Source: Gallionella sp.
GTDB taxonomy: Bacteria > Pseudomonadota > Gammaproteobacteria > Burkholderiales > Gallionellaceae
Assembly (NCBI GenBank): GCA_023229845.1
Contig: JALNYK010000011.1
Span: 1-64,000 of the forward strand
Length of the DNA: 64,000 nucleotides
Reading direction: 5' to 3'
This document shows positions 40,593 through 47,968 of this stretch, one piece after another (position 1 is the stretch's first letter; every line of letters starts with the position of its first letter). The notes beneath the pieces were generated by a model, which was not told the origin of the DNA, made no database searches, and saw only the letters and a list, made by a program, of their open reading frames with translations. Both the position numbers and the translations under genes were made by a program.

Positions 40593-40679
40593 CCCCTCCC
40601 CCTTGCAGGGGGAGGGCCAGGGAGGGGGTAGAAGTCGGAGCGCCCCTCACCCCAACCCTCTCCCGCCAGCGGGAGAGGG
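40593..40679. repeat. Two adjacent palindromic repeats upstream of ubiE
   Basis: First hairpin CCCCTCCCCCTTGCAGGGGG plus AGGG (40593-40616), second CCCTCTCCCGCCAGCGGGAG plus AGGG within 40644-40679. They are of the same family as the in-gene copies, here in non-coding DNA. The second ends 22 bases before the ubiE start, just before its ribosome binding site. Confidence 0.8.
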
Positions 40680-40700
40680 AATTAAACGAGGAGCACCACC

Positions 40701-41432
40701 ATGGCAGAAACCCATTTCGGCTTTGAAACCGTAGACGAAAAAGACAAGGCCAAAAAGGTCGCCGGCGTGTTCACCTCGGTCGCAAGCAAGTACGACATCA
40801 TGAACGACCTGATGTCCGTCGGCCTGCATCGCGTGTGGAAGCGCTTCGCGGTCGGACTGGCGAACGTGCACACCGGCCAGCGCGTGCTCGACGTCGCCGG
40901 CGGCTCCGCCGACCTGTCGCGCCTGTTCCTGAAAGCCGTCGGCCCCAGCGGCCAGGTCGTGCTGACCGACATCAACAACGCGATGCTGCGCGTCGGCCGC
41001 GACCGACTGCTCGATGAAGGCATCGCCACGCCGACGACACAGTGCGACGCCGAACACCTGCCCTTCCCCGACAACTACTTCAACTGCGTCAGCATCGCCT
41101 TCGGCCTGCGCAACGTCACCCACAAGGACGCCGCGCTACGCGAAATGAAGCGCGTACTCAAACCCGGCGGACGCGTGATCGTGCTGGAATTCTCCAAGGT
41201 CGCCAAGCCGCTGGAGAAGGTCTACGACCTGTATTCGTTCAAGCTGCTGCCGAAAATGGGCGAACTGATCGCCAACGACGCGGATAGTTATCGTTACCTC
41301 GCCGAATCCATCCGCATGCACCCGGGACAGGAAGAACTAAAGCAGATGATGGAGGACGCCGGACTGGAGCGCGTCGAGTACTTCAACATGACCGGCGGCG
41401 TGGTGGCGGTGCATCGGGGGTATAAACTTTAG
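40701..41432 (+). CDS. ubiE: Demethylmenaquinone/2-methoxy-6-polyprenyl-1,4-benzoquinol methylase
   Basis: 243 residues with GAGGAG upstream of ATG 40701. It carries out the C-methylation step of ubiquinone (and menaquinone) synthesis. Motif I VLDVAGGSADLSRLFLK, motif VVLTDINNAMLRVGRDRL, then LPFPDNYFNCVSIAFGLRNV and FSKVAKPLEKVYDLYSF-KLLP are diagnostic. It follows DUF971. The other ubiquinone genes (ubiJ, ubiB) are 4 kb downstream, separated by accessory genes. Confidence 0.96.
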   Translation: MAETHFGFETVDEKDKAKKVAGVFTSVASKYDIMNDLMSVGLHRVWKRFAVGLANVHTGQRVLDVAGGSADLSRLFLKAVGPSGQVVLTDINNAMLRVGRDRLLDEGIATPTTQCDAEHLPFPDNYFNCVSIAFGLRNVTHKDAALREMKRVLKPGGRVIVLEFSKVAKPLEKVYDLYSFKLLPKMGELIANDADSYRYLAESIRMHPGQEELKQMMEDAGLERVEYFNMTGGVVAVHRGYKL

Positions 41433-41468
41433 CAACTATAGAAAACTTACATCAGCAACATATAACTT

Positions 41469-42269
41469 ATGTTGAACATTTTCGGAGAGGGCATGAAAGA
41501 CCTTGTAAAAAACCCAATAGGAATTATTGCCCTCTTCATATCGCTGATCTATGGCTTTGCCAATTTATTACTGGGAGCAACAGCCAAATCACTTACACCG
41601 GATGAAAGATTTCCTCTCATCATATTTATTGTCCTGTTTCCTGTTGTTGTTCTAGGGATTTTTTATTTACTCGTATCAAGGCATCACGGCAAACTATATG
41701 CACCTGGAGACTATAAGGACGACAAGTCTTTTCTTCGCACACTCTCTCAGGAAGAACGAGAGAAAAAGTTGGAGATAGAAGTCGAAGAGGCTTTGCCTAC
41801 TGTTAATGTAGAACAGCTTCAACTTCACAAGGATGTAAACACCGATTCTCAAGCAATTATTCCTGAACGCTCCGTCAATGAAGTAAGGGAAGAGCTTCGT
41901 CTCGTTGAAGAGTTGGCAGTCGCAAAATTTGAGCGTGAATTTAATTTGCGCGCCACACGGGATGTAGGCGTAGGTGATACAGGAGCTAATTTCGACGCAC
42001 TATTTGAGGATGGAAATAAACCTACATTTTTAGAAGTTAAGGCCATCCGAAGGCATATGCTCGGCAACGCCATGCTTGATCGGGTCTTGTATAACGCAGT
42101 GATCGCTGACAAATACTTGAACTCGAACATGAAACTTATAATCGCCGTCGTCCATTCATTTAGTAAAGATGAACTCGCCCGAGTTGAGAAATTCTGGCGT
42201 AAACGCATCGAAAAGTGTCCTGTCTCAATTGAGCTTCGCTTTATCCCTCGTGATGAACTTAGCTCTTAA
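41469..42269 (+). CDS. 2TM protein with PD-(D/E)XK-like C-terminal domain
   Basis: 266 residues from ATG 41469. Two transmembrane helices in the first 80 residues (LFISLIYGFANLLLG, LIIFIVLFPVVVLGIFYLLV), a charged linker, then a C-terminal domain whose pattern FEREFNLRATRDVGVGDTGA, NFDALFEDGNKPTFLEVKAI fits a PD-(D/E)XK nuclease core (D...EVK), followed by helices. It is visibly AT-rich compared with ubiE. Candidate defence or phage-related protein by architecture; no family is claimed. It starts 36 bases after ubiE. Confidence 0.65.
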   Translation: MLNIFGEGMKDLVKNPIGIIALFISLIYGFANLLLGATAKSLTPDERFPLIIFIVLFPVVVLGIFYLLVSRHHGKLYAPGDYKDDKSFLRTLSQEEREKKLEIEVEEALPTVNVEQLQLHKDVNTDSQAIIPERSVNEVREELRLVEELAVAKFEREFNLRATRDVGVGDTGANFDALFEDGNKPTFLEVKAIRRHMLGNAMLDRVLYNAVIADKYLNSNMKLIIAVVHSFSKDELARVEKFWRKRIEKCPVSIELRFIPRDELSS

Positions 42270-42320
42270 TCAACCACGTAAGGCGCACTAACCAACGGGC
42301 AGTGCGCCGCACGCATCCGG

Positions 42321-42351
42321 CGGAATACGCTGCGCTAACCCGACCTACATA
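42321..42351. repeat. Partial TAACCCGACCTAC repeat
   Basis: Sequence ...GCGCTAACCCGACCTACAT ends with the reverse complement of the GTAGGTCGGGTTA motif at 42703-42736 and 48782-48852. It stands in the 160-base gap upstream of the orphan antitoxin. No matching left arm is seen, so it is a fragment or a single arm. Confidence 0.6.
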
Positions 42352-42429
42352 ACTACAGCCCCCCGCCATTGCATCGCCTCCCGTCTTCGACGAAGATGCG
42401 CATCACATTTGCGATGCACGAGGTGTTCC

Positions 42430-42783
42430 ATGAAAACCGCGACCATGCCTGCGCTGCGGGCACAACCCGAGCTGAGGCAAGCCGCCGAAGAGATTTTGCG
42501 TCCGGGCGAGACGCTTTCCGCGTTCGTCGAGGATTCGGTACGCCGCAATGTGGAGTTGCGCCGGGCGCAGCAGGAATTCATTGTGCGCGGATTGGCCTCG
42601 CGGGATGCAGCGAAGAAATCCGGCGTCTATATTTCGTCGGAAGAGGTGTTGCAGGAGCTGGACGACATGCTCGTCAGCGCCAAAAGAAGACCGGTAAGTC
42701 TCGTAGGTCGGGTTAGGCCGCAGGCTGTAACCCGACATCTTGACTTCGCCGTGCGCCATCAGCGCGAAGACGATTACCTTTAA
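42430..42783 (+). CDS. Orphan antitoxin-like protein (YlcI/YnfO-like), tail altered by a repeat
   Basis: 117 residues from ATG 42430, with GAGGTG upstream. Residues 1-85 have the pattern of short antitoxins: MKTATMPALRAQPELRQAAE, LRPGETLSAFVEDSVRRNVE, IVRGLASRDAAKKSGVYISS and LQELDDMLVSAKRR. The natural end should be close to residue 90. The frame then reads through a GTAGGTCGGGTTA...TAACCCGAC repeat (42703-42736) and on to 42783. No toxin gene follows. It looks like an antitoxin that lost its partner when the repeat arrived. Confidence 0.72.
   Translation: MKTATMPALRAQPELRQAAEEILRPGETLSAFVEDSVRRNVELRRAQQEFIVRGLASRDAAKKSGVYISSEEVLQELDDMLVSAKRRPVSLVGRVRPQAVTRHLDFAVRHQREDDYL
42703..42736. repeat. 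GTAGGTCGGGTTA...TGTAACCCGAC inverted repeat inside a gene tail
   Basis: Arms GTCGGGTTA and TAACCCGAC around a short GC centre. The element extends the antitoxin-like reading frame past its natural end. Same family as 42321-42351 and 48782-48852. Confidence 0.75.
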
Positions 42784-42808
42784 CGACCTGAAAATCACCG
42801 GAGGAAAC

Positions 42809-43012
42809 ATGAGCGGCTGGGGTTGTCCACATGAAGTCGACGGCAAGTGCCAGAAGGTGCTGAACCAGACCTGCGACATCGGCATGAAAGGCTGCGTGCT
42901 GGCCGGACGCTTCCGCTTCGCGGACGACAGCAAGAACCGGCCGAAGAAGGAGCCGGCCGGCGCATCGCCCCAAAGGGTGGATGCGCCAGCAAGCGATAGC
43001 GAGCAGGGCTGA
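42809..43012 (+). CDS. Small Cys-rich protein
   Basis: 67 residues from ATG 42809, with GGAGGAAAC just upstream. The first half (GWGCPHEVDGKCQKVLNQTC and DIGMKGCVLAGRF) has four cysteines and a histidine in a compact pattern suited to binding zinc or an Fe-S cluster. The second half is polar and probably disordered. I have seen similar short proteins in betaproteobacteria, but have no name. It has the best ribosome binding site in this stretch, suggesting it is well translated. Confidence 0.72.
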   Translation: MSGWGCPHEVDGKCQKVLNQTCDIGMKGCVLAGRFRFADDSKNRPKKEPAGASPQRVDAPASDSEQG

Positions 43013-43173
43013 TTCCGGCCGGGTCTGCGTTCGGCCGCCGCCCTCCGTCCCGTTCTTTTTCGAGCTATCCCGCCGCCAACTTCGCGTACAATTCGACGCA
43101 AAGACTTGCGCACAAGCGTGTTTCACATATCGCAAATCCGTTAACCCGATCGCCCATTAGCCCGAACCCCGGT

Positions 43174-44100
43174 ATGCCGCAAAGTGTAGAAAAACTGGCC
43201 GTCCTGTTCGCCGACATCAGCGGCAGCACCGCGCTCTACGAGAGCCGCGGCGACGAGATCGCGCGCCGGTTGATTGCCCAGTGCATCGCGGTGATGCTGC
43301 GCGAGGTGCAGGCCTACCGGGGCACGCTGATCAAGACCATAGGCGACGAGATCATGTGCACCTTCGCCAGCGCCGAGGCGGCGCTGCTCGCTGCCTGTGC
43401 GATGCAGAATTCCGTGGAAAAGGGCCGCTTCGAAGGCGGCTATCCCATGCACATCCGCGTCGGCTTCCATTACGGCGATGTGATACGCGAGGAGGGCGAC
43501 GTGTTCGGCGACACCGTCAACGTCGCCGCACGCGTCGCGGCGATCACTCGCGCCAGCCAGATCATGACCACCCAGGCGGTGGTCGATGCGCTGACTCCGG
43601 CGTCGCGCGAGAAAACCCGCCAGATCATGCGCGCCGAATTCAAGGGCAAGCAGGAGCAGTTCGACATCTCGCTGGTCGTCTGGGAGATGGACGACATGAT
43701 GAGCACGCGCATCGGCACGCCGGCGTTCCGCAAGGTTCCGGACAATTTCGACGAATTGCTGCTGCGCTATCGCGACCAGACGCTCAAGGTCAACAAGGAG
43801 CGCCGCAGCGTCGTGCTGGGACGCGGCGATACCTGCGACATGGCCGTGATGAACAACTACGCGTCGCGCCAGCACATGCGCATCGAACTGCGTTTCGGCA
43901 AATTCGTCGCGATCGACCAGAGCACCAACGGCACCTACCTCCGTTTCGACGACGGCCAGGTGGCGCGCATCGCCCGCGAAGAAATCATTCTGCACGGCGT
44001 CGGCTCCATCAGCATGGGGCAGACCTATACCGACAATCCCGCCGATCTGGTCGAATTCTCGGTCACCTCCCAGCACGCCCCTCTCTCCGGTAAATCCTGA
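43174..44100 (+). CDS. Class III adenylate/guanylate cyclase with C-terminal FHA domain
   Basis: 308 residues. The N-terminal cyclase domain (LAVLFADISGSTALYESRGD, KTIGDEIMCTFASAEAA, RVGFHYGDVIREEGDVFGDT-VNVAARV) keeps the metal-binding aspartates and the catalytic Asn/Arg region. The C-terminal FHA domain (VVLGRGDTCDMAVMNNYASR, QHMRIEL, STNGTYLRF) binds phosphothreonine. Cytoplasmic with no transmembrane region. It would make cAMP or cGMP in response to phosphoprotein binding; a Ser/Thr kinase partner is not in the window. Confidence 0.92.
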   Translation: MPQSVEKLAVLFADISGSTALYESRGDEIARRLIAQCIAVMLREVQAYRGTLIKTIGDEIMCTFASAEAALLAACAMQNSVEKGRFEGGYPMHIRVGFHYGDVIREEGDVFGDTVNVAARVAAITRASQIMTTQAVVDALTPASREKTRQIMRAEFKGKQEQFDISLVVWEMDDMMSTRIGTPAFRKVPDNFDELLLRYRDQTLKVNKERRSVVLGRGDTCDMAVMNNYASRQHMRIELRFGKFVAIDQSTNGTYLRFDDGQVARIAREEIILHGVGSISMGQTYTDNPADLVEFSVTSQHAPLSGKS

Positions 44101-44108
44101 CTGCCATC

Positions 44109-44795
44109 TTGAGTGCCCCGCGCCATGCCCCGCGCGACCGCGGGTTCGAACTGATTCATCTGGACGACAGCTTGCTGGTGGCGAACAAACCCGCAGGCCT
44201 GCTCGCCGTGCCGGGGCGCGGCCCGGACAAACAGGACTGCCTGGTCGCGCGGGTGCAGGCCGAATTCCCGGATGCGCTGACGGTACACCGACTGGATATG
44301 GCGACCTCGGGGCTGATCCTGTTCGCGCGCGGCGCGGAGATGCAGAGCCAACTGTCCCGGATGTTCCGCGAACGCCTGATCGGGAAACGCTATGTCGCGC
44401 TGGTCGCCGGAAAGGTCGCACCCGAAACCGGCGAGATCGCGCTGCCGCTGATCGCCGATTGGCCGAACCGCCCGCGCCAGAAGGTGGATCACGACATCGG
44501 CAAACCTTCGCTGACGCGCTACCGGCTGCTGGACTACGATGCCGGCAGCGACACCGGCTATGTCGAACTGGAGCCGGTCACCGGCCGCTCGCACCAGCTA
44601 CGCGTTCATCTGGCGTCGTTGGGCCACGCCATCGTCGGCGATACCTTATACGGCGGCCGCGAGGCGGAGCGGCTGATGCTGCACGCCTGCCTGCTGGGTT
44701 TCATCCATCCGCTAGCCGGCCAACCGCTGACGCTAACGAGCAACCCGCCGTTTCGATCTGCCTCCGATGCTATACTTCCGCCTGATTTGTTTTAA
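44109..44795 (+). CDS. RluA-family pseudouridine synthase
   Basis: 228 residues from TTG 44109; no in-frame ATG precedes the family core. The catalytic motif HRLDMATSGLILFARG contains the essential Asp. LDDSLLVANKPAGLLAVPG, GRSHQLRVHLASLGHAIVGD and LMLHACLLGF are typical. The shortness and lack of an S4 domain suit a TruC/RluA-like enzyme acting on tRNA or rRNA. The exact site cannot be set. It starts 8 bases after the cyclase-FHA gene. Confidence 0.88.
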   Translation: MSAPRHAPRDRGFELIHLDDSLLVANKPAGLLAVPGRGPDKQDCLVARVQAEFPDALTVHRLDMATSGLILFARGAEMQSQLSRMFRERLIGKRYVALVAGKVAPETGEIALPLIADWPNRPRQKVDHDIGKPSLTRYRLLDYDAGSDTGYVELEPVTGRSHQLRVHLASLGHAIVGDTLYGGREAERLMLHACLLGFIHPLAGQPLTLTSNPPFRSASDAILPPDLF

Positions 44796-44813
44796 CCACT
44801 CGTGAGGAAATCC

Positions 44814-45659
44814 ATGAAACGCTTTTTGACCCTGTTGACCATCGCCATGACCTGCCTGACCCTGTTTGCCGCAACGGCGGAGGCCAAGCGTCTCGGGGGC
44901 GGCGGCAGCTTCGGCAAACAACGTTCGACAGCGCCACAACAGGCACAACAAGCCCCTGCCGCAACGCCTTCTCCGATGCAGAACGGGACGCCGGCCAAGC
45001 AGGGCAACAAGTGGATGGGCCCGCTGGCCGGCATCGCCGCCGGTCTCGGTCTGGCCGCGCTGTTCTCCCACTTCGGTCTGGGCGAAGGCATGGGCACGAT
45101 CCTGATGATCGTCCTGGCTGTCGTCGCGGTGATGTTCCTGGTGTCCATGCTGCGCAAGAAACAGCAACCGGCGATGCAATATGCCGGCGTAGGCGCTCCC
45201 TATGGCGGCGCTCAGCAACCCGCAGCTCAGCCTTTGAGTGGTTCGACGGCGGCAATGCCCGCCCAAAGCGCGCGCAACATCCCTGCCGACTTCCCCGTCG
45301 ACAGCTTCCTGCGTAGCGCCAAGACCAGCTTCATCCGCCTGCAGGCCGCGAATGACCGCAAAGACCTGAACGACATCCGCGAATACACCACGCCGGAAAT
45401 GTTCGCCGAGATCTCGATGCAGATGCAGGAACGCGACGACGCGCCGCAGAAGACCGACGTGCTGTCCATCCACACCGACCTGCTGGAAGTGGCGAACGAA
45501 AACGACTTGGCGATTGCCAGCGTGCGTTTCACCGGCCAGTTGCGCGAGAACAACGGTGCGCCGGAAAGCATCGACGAAATCTGGCATGTGCAGAAAGACC
45601 TGCGCGACGACAAGTCGGTCTGGCTGCTCGCCGGTATCCAGCAAACCACGCTGCAATAA
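44814..45659 (+). CDS. Tim44-like domain protein
   Basis: 281 residues from ATG 44814, with GAGG upstream; a longer in-frame start lies before the ribosome binding site. Signal peptide MKRFLTLLTIAMTCLTLFAATAEA, a Gly/Gln/Pro-rich segment (GGGGSFGKQRST), two hydrophobic helices (GPLAGIAAGLGLAALFSHF and GTILMIVLAVVAVMFLVSML), then a C-terminal Tim44-like NTF2 fold (SFLRSAKTSFIRLQAAND, EMFAEISMQMQER, ESIDEIWHVQKDL). The role is unknown; it often sits beside ubiJ-ubiB. Confidence 0.87.
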   Translation: MKRFLTLLTIAMTCLTLFAATAEAKRLGGGGSFGKQRSTAPQQAQQAPAATPSPMQNGTPAKQGNKWMGPLAGIAAGLGLAALFSHFGLGEGMGTILMIVLAVVAVMFLVSMLRKKQQPAMQYAGVGAPYGGAQQPAAQPLSGSTAAMPAQSARNIPADFPVDSFLRSAKTSFIRLQAANDRKDLNDIREYTTPEMFAEISMQMQERDDAPQKTDVLSIHTDLLEVANENDLAIASVRFTGQLRENNGAPESIDEIWHVQKDLRDDKSVWLLAGIQQTTLQ

Positions 45660-45665
45660 TCTCCC

Positions 45666-46247
45666 ATGTTCGCCCAGCCCACCGCCGCAGCGCTTAACCA
45701 CCTGCTCCAGCAGAACCGCTGGGCGCTGCCGCGGCTGGTGCGCTTCGCCGGCAAGACGGCGCGATTCGACATCGCGCCGTTTTCGTTTGCGTGGACCGTG
45801 CTGCCCGACGGCATGCTGGCCAGCGCCGACAACTCGACCAGCGCCGATGCGGTCTGCGTGATCGCGCCGTCGCTGCTGCCGCGCCTGGCCCTGCACGACG
45901 AACGCGCGCATGCCGACATCCGCAGCGAGGGCGATGCCGCGATGCTGGCGGAGATCTTCTTCCTGTTCCGCAACCTGCGCTGGGATGCGGCGGAAGACCT
46001 GAGCCGCGTCACCGGCGACGTCGCCGCCGAACGCATCGTGCAGGCCGTGCAAGGCGGAAAGCAGCAACTGCAAGACGCCGCGCTGAATCTGTCGCAGGCC
46101 GCCGCAGAGTACCTGACCGAAGAGCATCCGCTGCTGGTCAAGCCGACGCAGATCGCTGCTTTCGTCCAGCAGGTCGACACCCTGCGCGACGACATCGCCC
46201 GTCTCGAACAACGCGTCGCCCGCCTGAAATCCTCCGGTAATTCCTGA
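45666..46247 (+). CDS. ubiJ: Ubiquinone biosynthesis accessory factor UbiJ (SCP2 domain)
   Basis: 193 residues, starting 6 bases after the Tim44-like gene. SCP2-like lipid-binding domain at about 15-110 and a C-terminal coiled coil (QQVDTLRDDIARLEQRVARL). UbiJ scaffolds the aerobic hydroxylation/methylation complex of ubiquinone synthesis, carrying the lipid intermediates. The stop shares one base with the ubiB start (TGATG), so expression is coupled. Confidence 0.9.
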   Translation: MFAQPTAAALNHLLQQNRWALPRLVRFAGKTARFDIAPFSFAWTVLPDGMLASADNSTSADAVCVIAPSLLPRLALHDERAHADIRSEGDAAMLAEIFFLFRNLRWDAAEDLSRVTGDVAAERIVQAVQGGKQQLQDAALNLSQAAAEYLTEEHPLLVKPTQIAAFVQQVDTLRDDIARLEQRVARLKSSGNS

Positions 46248-47776
46248 TGCTGCGCCTGTTGCGTTTGTTGAAGATCGTCTTCGTCGTGCTGCGTTTCGGG
46301 CTCGACGAGTTCCTGCTCGCCCACGCGCGAGTGCGCTGGCTGCGCGCGCCGCTGAACCTGCTGCTGTTCTTCCGCGACACCTCGCGCCCGCGCGCGGTGC
46401 GGCTGCGGCTCGCGCTGGAGGCACTGGGCCCGATCTTCGTCAAGTTCGGCCAGATGCTGTCCACGCGGCGCGATCTGATGCCCGCCGACTTGGCCGACGA
46501 GCTGGCGAAGCTGCAGGACCAGGTGCCACCCTTCCCTTCGGCGCAGGCGGTCGCGATGCTGGAAACCGCTTATGGCAAGCCGCTGAGCGCGGTGTTCAAG
46601 AGCTTCGAGGAGACGCCGGTCGCCAGCGCCTCAGTCGCGCAGGTGCATTTCGCGGTGCTGCCGGACGGACGCGACGCGGCGGTGAAGATCCTGCGCCCCG
46701 GCATCGCCAGCGTGATCGAGCACGACCTCGCGCTGCTCGACATCTGCGCCGACCTGATCGAGCGCCTGTGGTCCGAAGGTCGCCGCCTCAAGCCGCACGA
46801 AGTGGTGAGCGAATTCGAAAAGTATCTGCGCGACGAACTCGACCTGATGCGCGAAGCCTCCAGCGCCAGCCAGTTGAAGCGCAACTTCGCCAATTCGCCG
46901 CTGCTGGTGGTGCCCGAAATCTATTGGGACTTCTGCAGCAGCGAAGTGATGGTGATGCAGCGCATGTACGGCATCCCGATCAGCCAGGTCGACGCGCTGC
47001 GCGAGGCCGGCATCGACGTCCCGCGGCTGGCGGCGAACGGCGTCGAGATCTTCTATTCGCAAGTGTTCCGCGACGGCTTCTTCCACGCCGATATGCATCC
47101 GGGCAACGTTCAGGTCGCCCTCGACGGCCGTTACATCGCACTGGACTTCGGCATCATGGGTACCCTGACCGACAGCGACAAGCACTACCTCGCGCAGAAC
47201 TTCATCGCGTTCTTCCGCCGCGACTACAAGCGCGTCGCCGAGGTGCACATCGAATCCGGCTGGGCCCCCGCCGACACCCGGGTGGACGAGCTCGAAGGCG
47301 CGATCCGCTCGGTGTGCGAACCGATCTTCGACCGGCCGCTGCGCGAGGTGTCGTTCGGCCGCGTGCTGCTGCGCCTGTTCCAGATCTCGCGCCGCTTCGG
47401 CATCGAAGTCCAGCCGCAACTGGTGCTGCTGCAGAAGACGCTGCTGAACATCGAAGGCTTAGGGCTGCAGCTCGATCCGGAGCTGGATCTGTGGAAGACC
47501 GCCAAGCCCTGGCTGGAAAGCTGGATGAACGAACAGGTCGGCTGGCGCGGTTTTCTGAAGTCGCTGCGCGAAGAAGCGCCGCGCTACGCGACGCTGCTGC
47601 CGCAACTGCCGCGGCTGTTGCACCGCCATCTGGAAACCAGCCACCAGACCAGCCTGCACGACGTGACGCTGCACAAGGAGCTGGAGCGGCAAAAGAAGAT
47701 CAACTTCCGGTTGTCGGTCGCCATCGTCGTGGTGCTGGGGCTGCTGGCCTGGCAGACGCTGCGCGTCGGGATGTAA
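46247..47776 (+). CDS. ubiB: Ubiquinone biosynthesis regulatory protein kinase UbiB
   Basis: 509 residues. Atypical protein-kinase-like ABC1/ADCK family member. The KxGQ motif is KFGQMLSTRRDLMPADLADE, the ATP-binding region FAVLPDGRDAAVKILRP, the catalytic loop FFHADMHPGNVQVALDG and the metal-binding DFGIMG. Two C-terminal transmembrane helices (LSVAIVVVLGLLAWQT). UbiB supports ubiquinone synthesis and lipid movement at the membrane. The next gene is on the other strand, beyond a terminator. Confidence 0.96.
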   Translation: MLRLLRLLKIVFVVLRFGLDEFLLAHARVRWLRAPLNLLLFFRDTSRPRAVRLRLALEALGPIFVKFGQMLSTRRDLMPADLADELAKLQDQVPPFPSAQAVAMLETAYGKPLSAVFKSFEETPVASASVAQVHFAVLPDGRDAAVKILRPGIASVIEHDLALLDICADLIERLWSEGRRLKPHEVVSEFEKYLRDELDLMREASSASQLKRNFANSPLLVVPEIYWDFCSSEVMVMQRMYGIPISQVDALREAGIDVPRLAANGVEIFYSQVFRDGFFHADMHPGNVQVALDGRYIALDFGIMGTLTDSDKHYLAQNFIAFFRRDYKRVAEVHIESGWAPADTRVDELEGAIRSVCEPIFDRPLREVSFGRVLLRLFQISRRFGIEVQPQLVLLQKTLLNIEGLGLQLDPELDLWKTAKPWLESWMNEQVGWRGFLKSLREEAPRYATLLPQLPRLLHRHLETSHQTSLHDVTLHKELERQKKINFRLSVAIVVVLGLLAWQTLRVGM

Positions 47777-47800
47777 CAACCGCATCGACCTGACGAAGAA

Positions 47801-47826
47801 AGACCCGCCGCGGCGGGTCTTTTTAT
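47801..47826 (+). terminator. Rho-independent terminator after ubiB
   Basis: Perfect palindrome AGACCCGCCGCGGCGGGTCT followed by TTTTATTT on the plus strand, 25 bases after the ubiB stop. Confidence 0.93.
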
Positions 47827-47869
47827 TTGTTTGCAGATACCTTCCCGAAAATTCGCGAGGAGGGATGGA

Positions 47870-47943
47870 TGCAAGGCGCACGGAACGCAGCAACCGGAAT
47901 GTACACAAGGTACATGAGGATTACGAGTACCGCGCAACGCCGC
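47870..47943. repeat. 74-bp dispersed repeat, copy 2 (inverted)
   Basis: Reverse complement of 35953-36026 with three substitutions. It sits between the ubiB terminator and the orphan parA 3' end. Confidence 0.85.
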
Positions 47944-47968
47944 AGACGCCCTCCGCAGCAATTTTCCT

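Noticed and set aside
40593..40679. Possible CRISPR-like or attenuator structure before ubiE
   Set aside because: Two unequal palindromes without unique spacers; the same palindromes occur elsewhere singly, so they are dispersed repeats.
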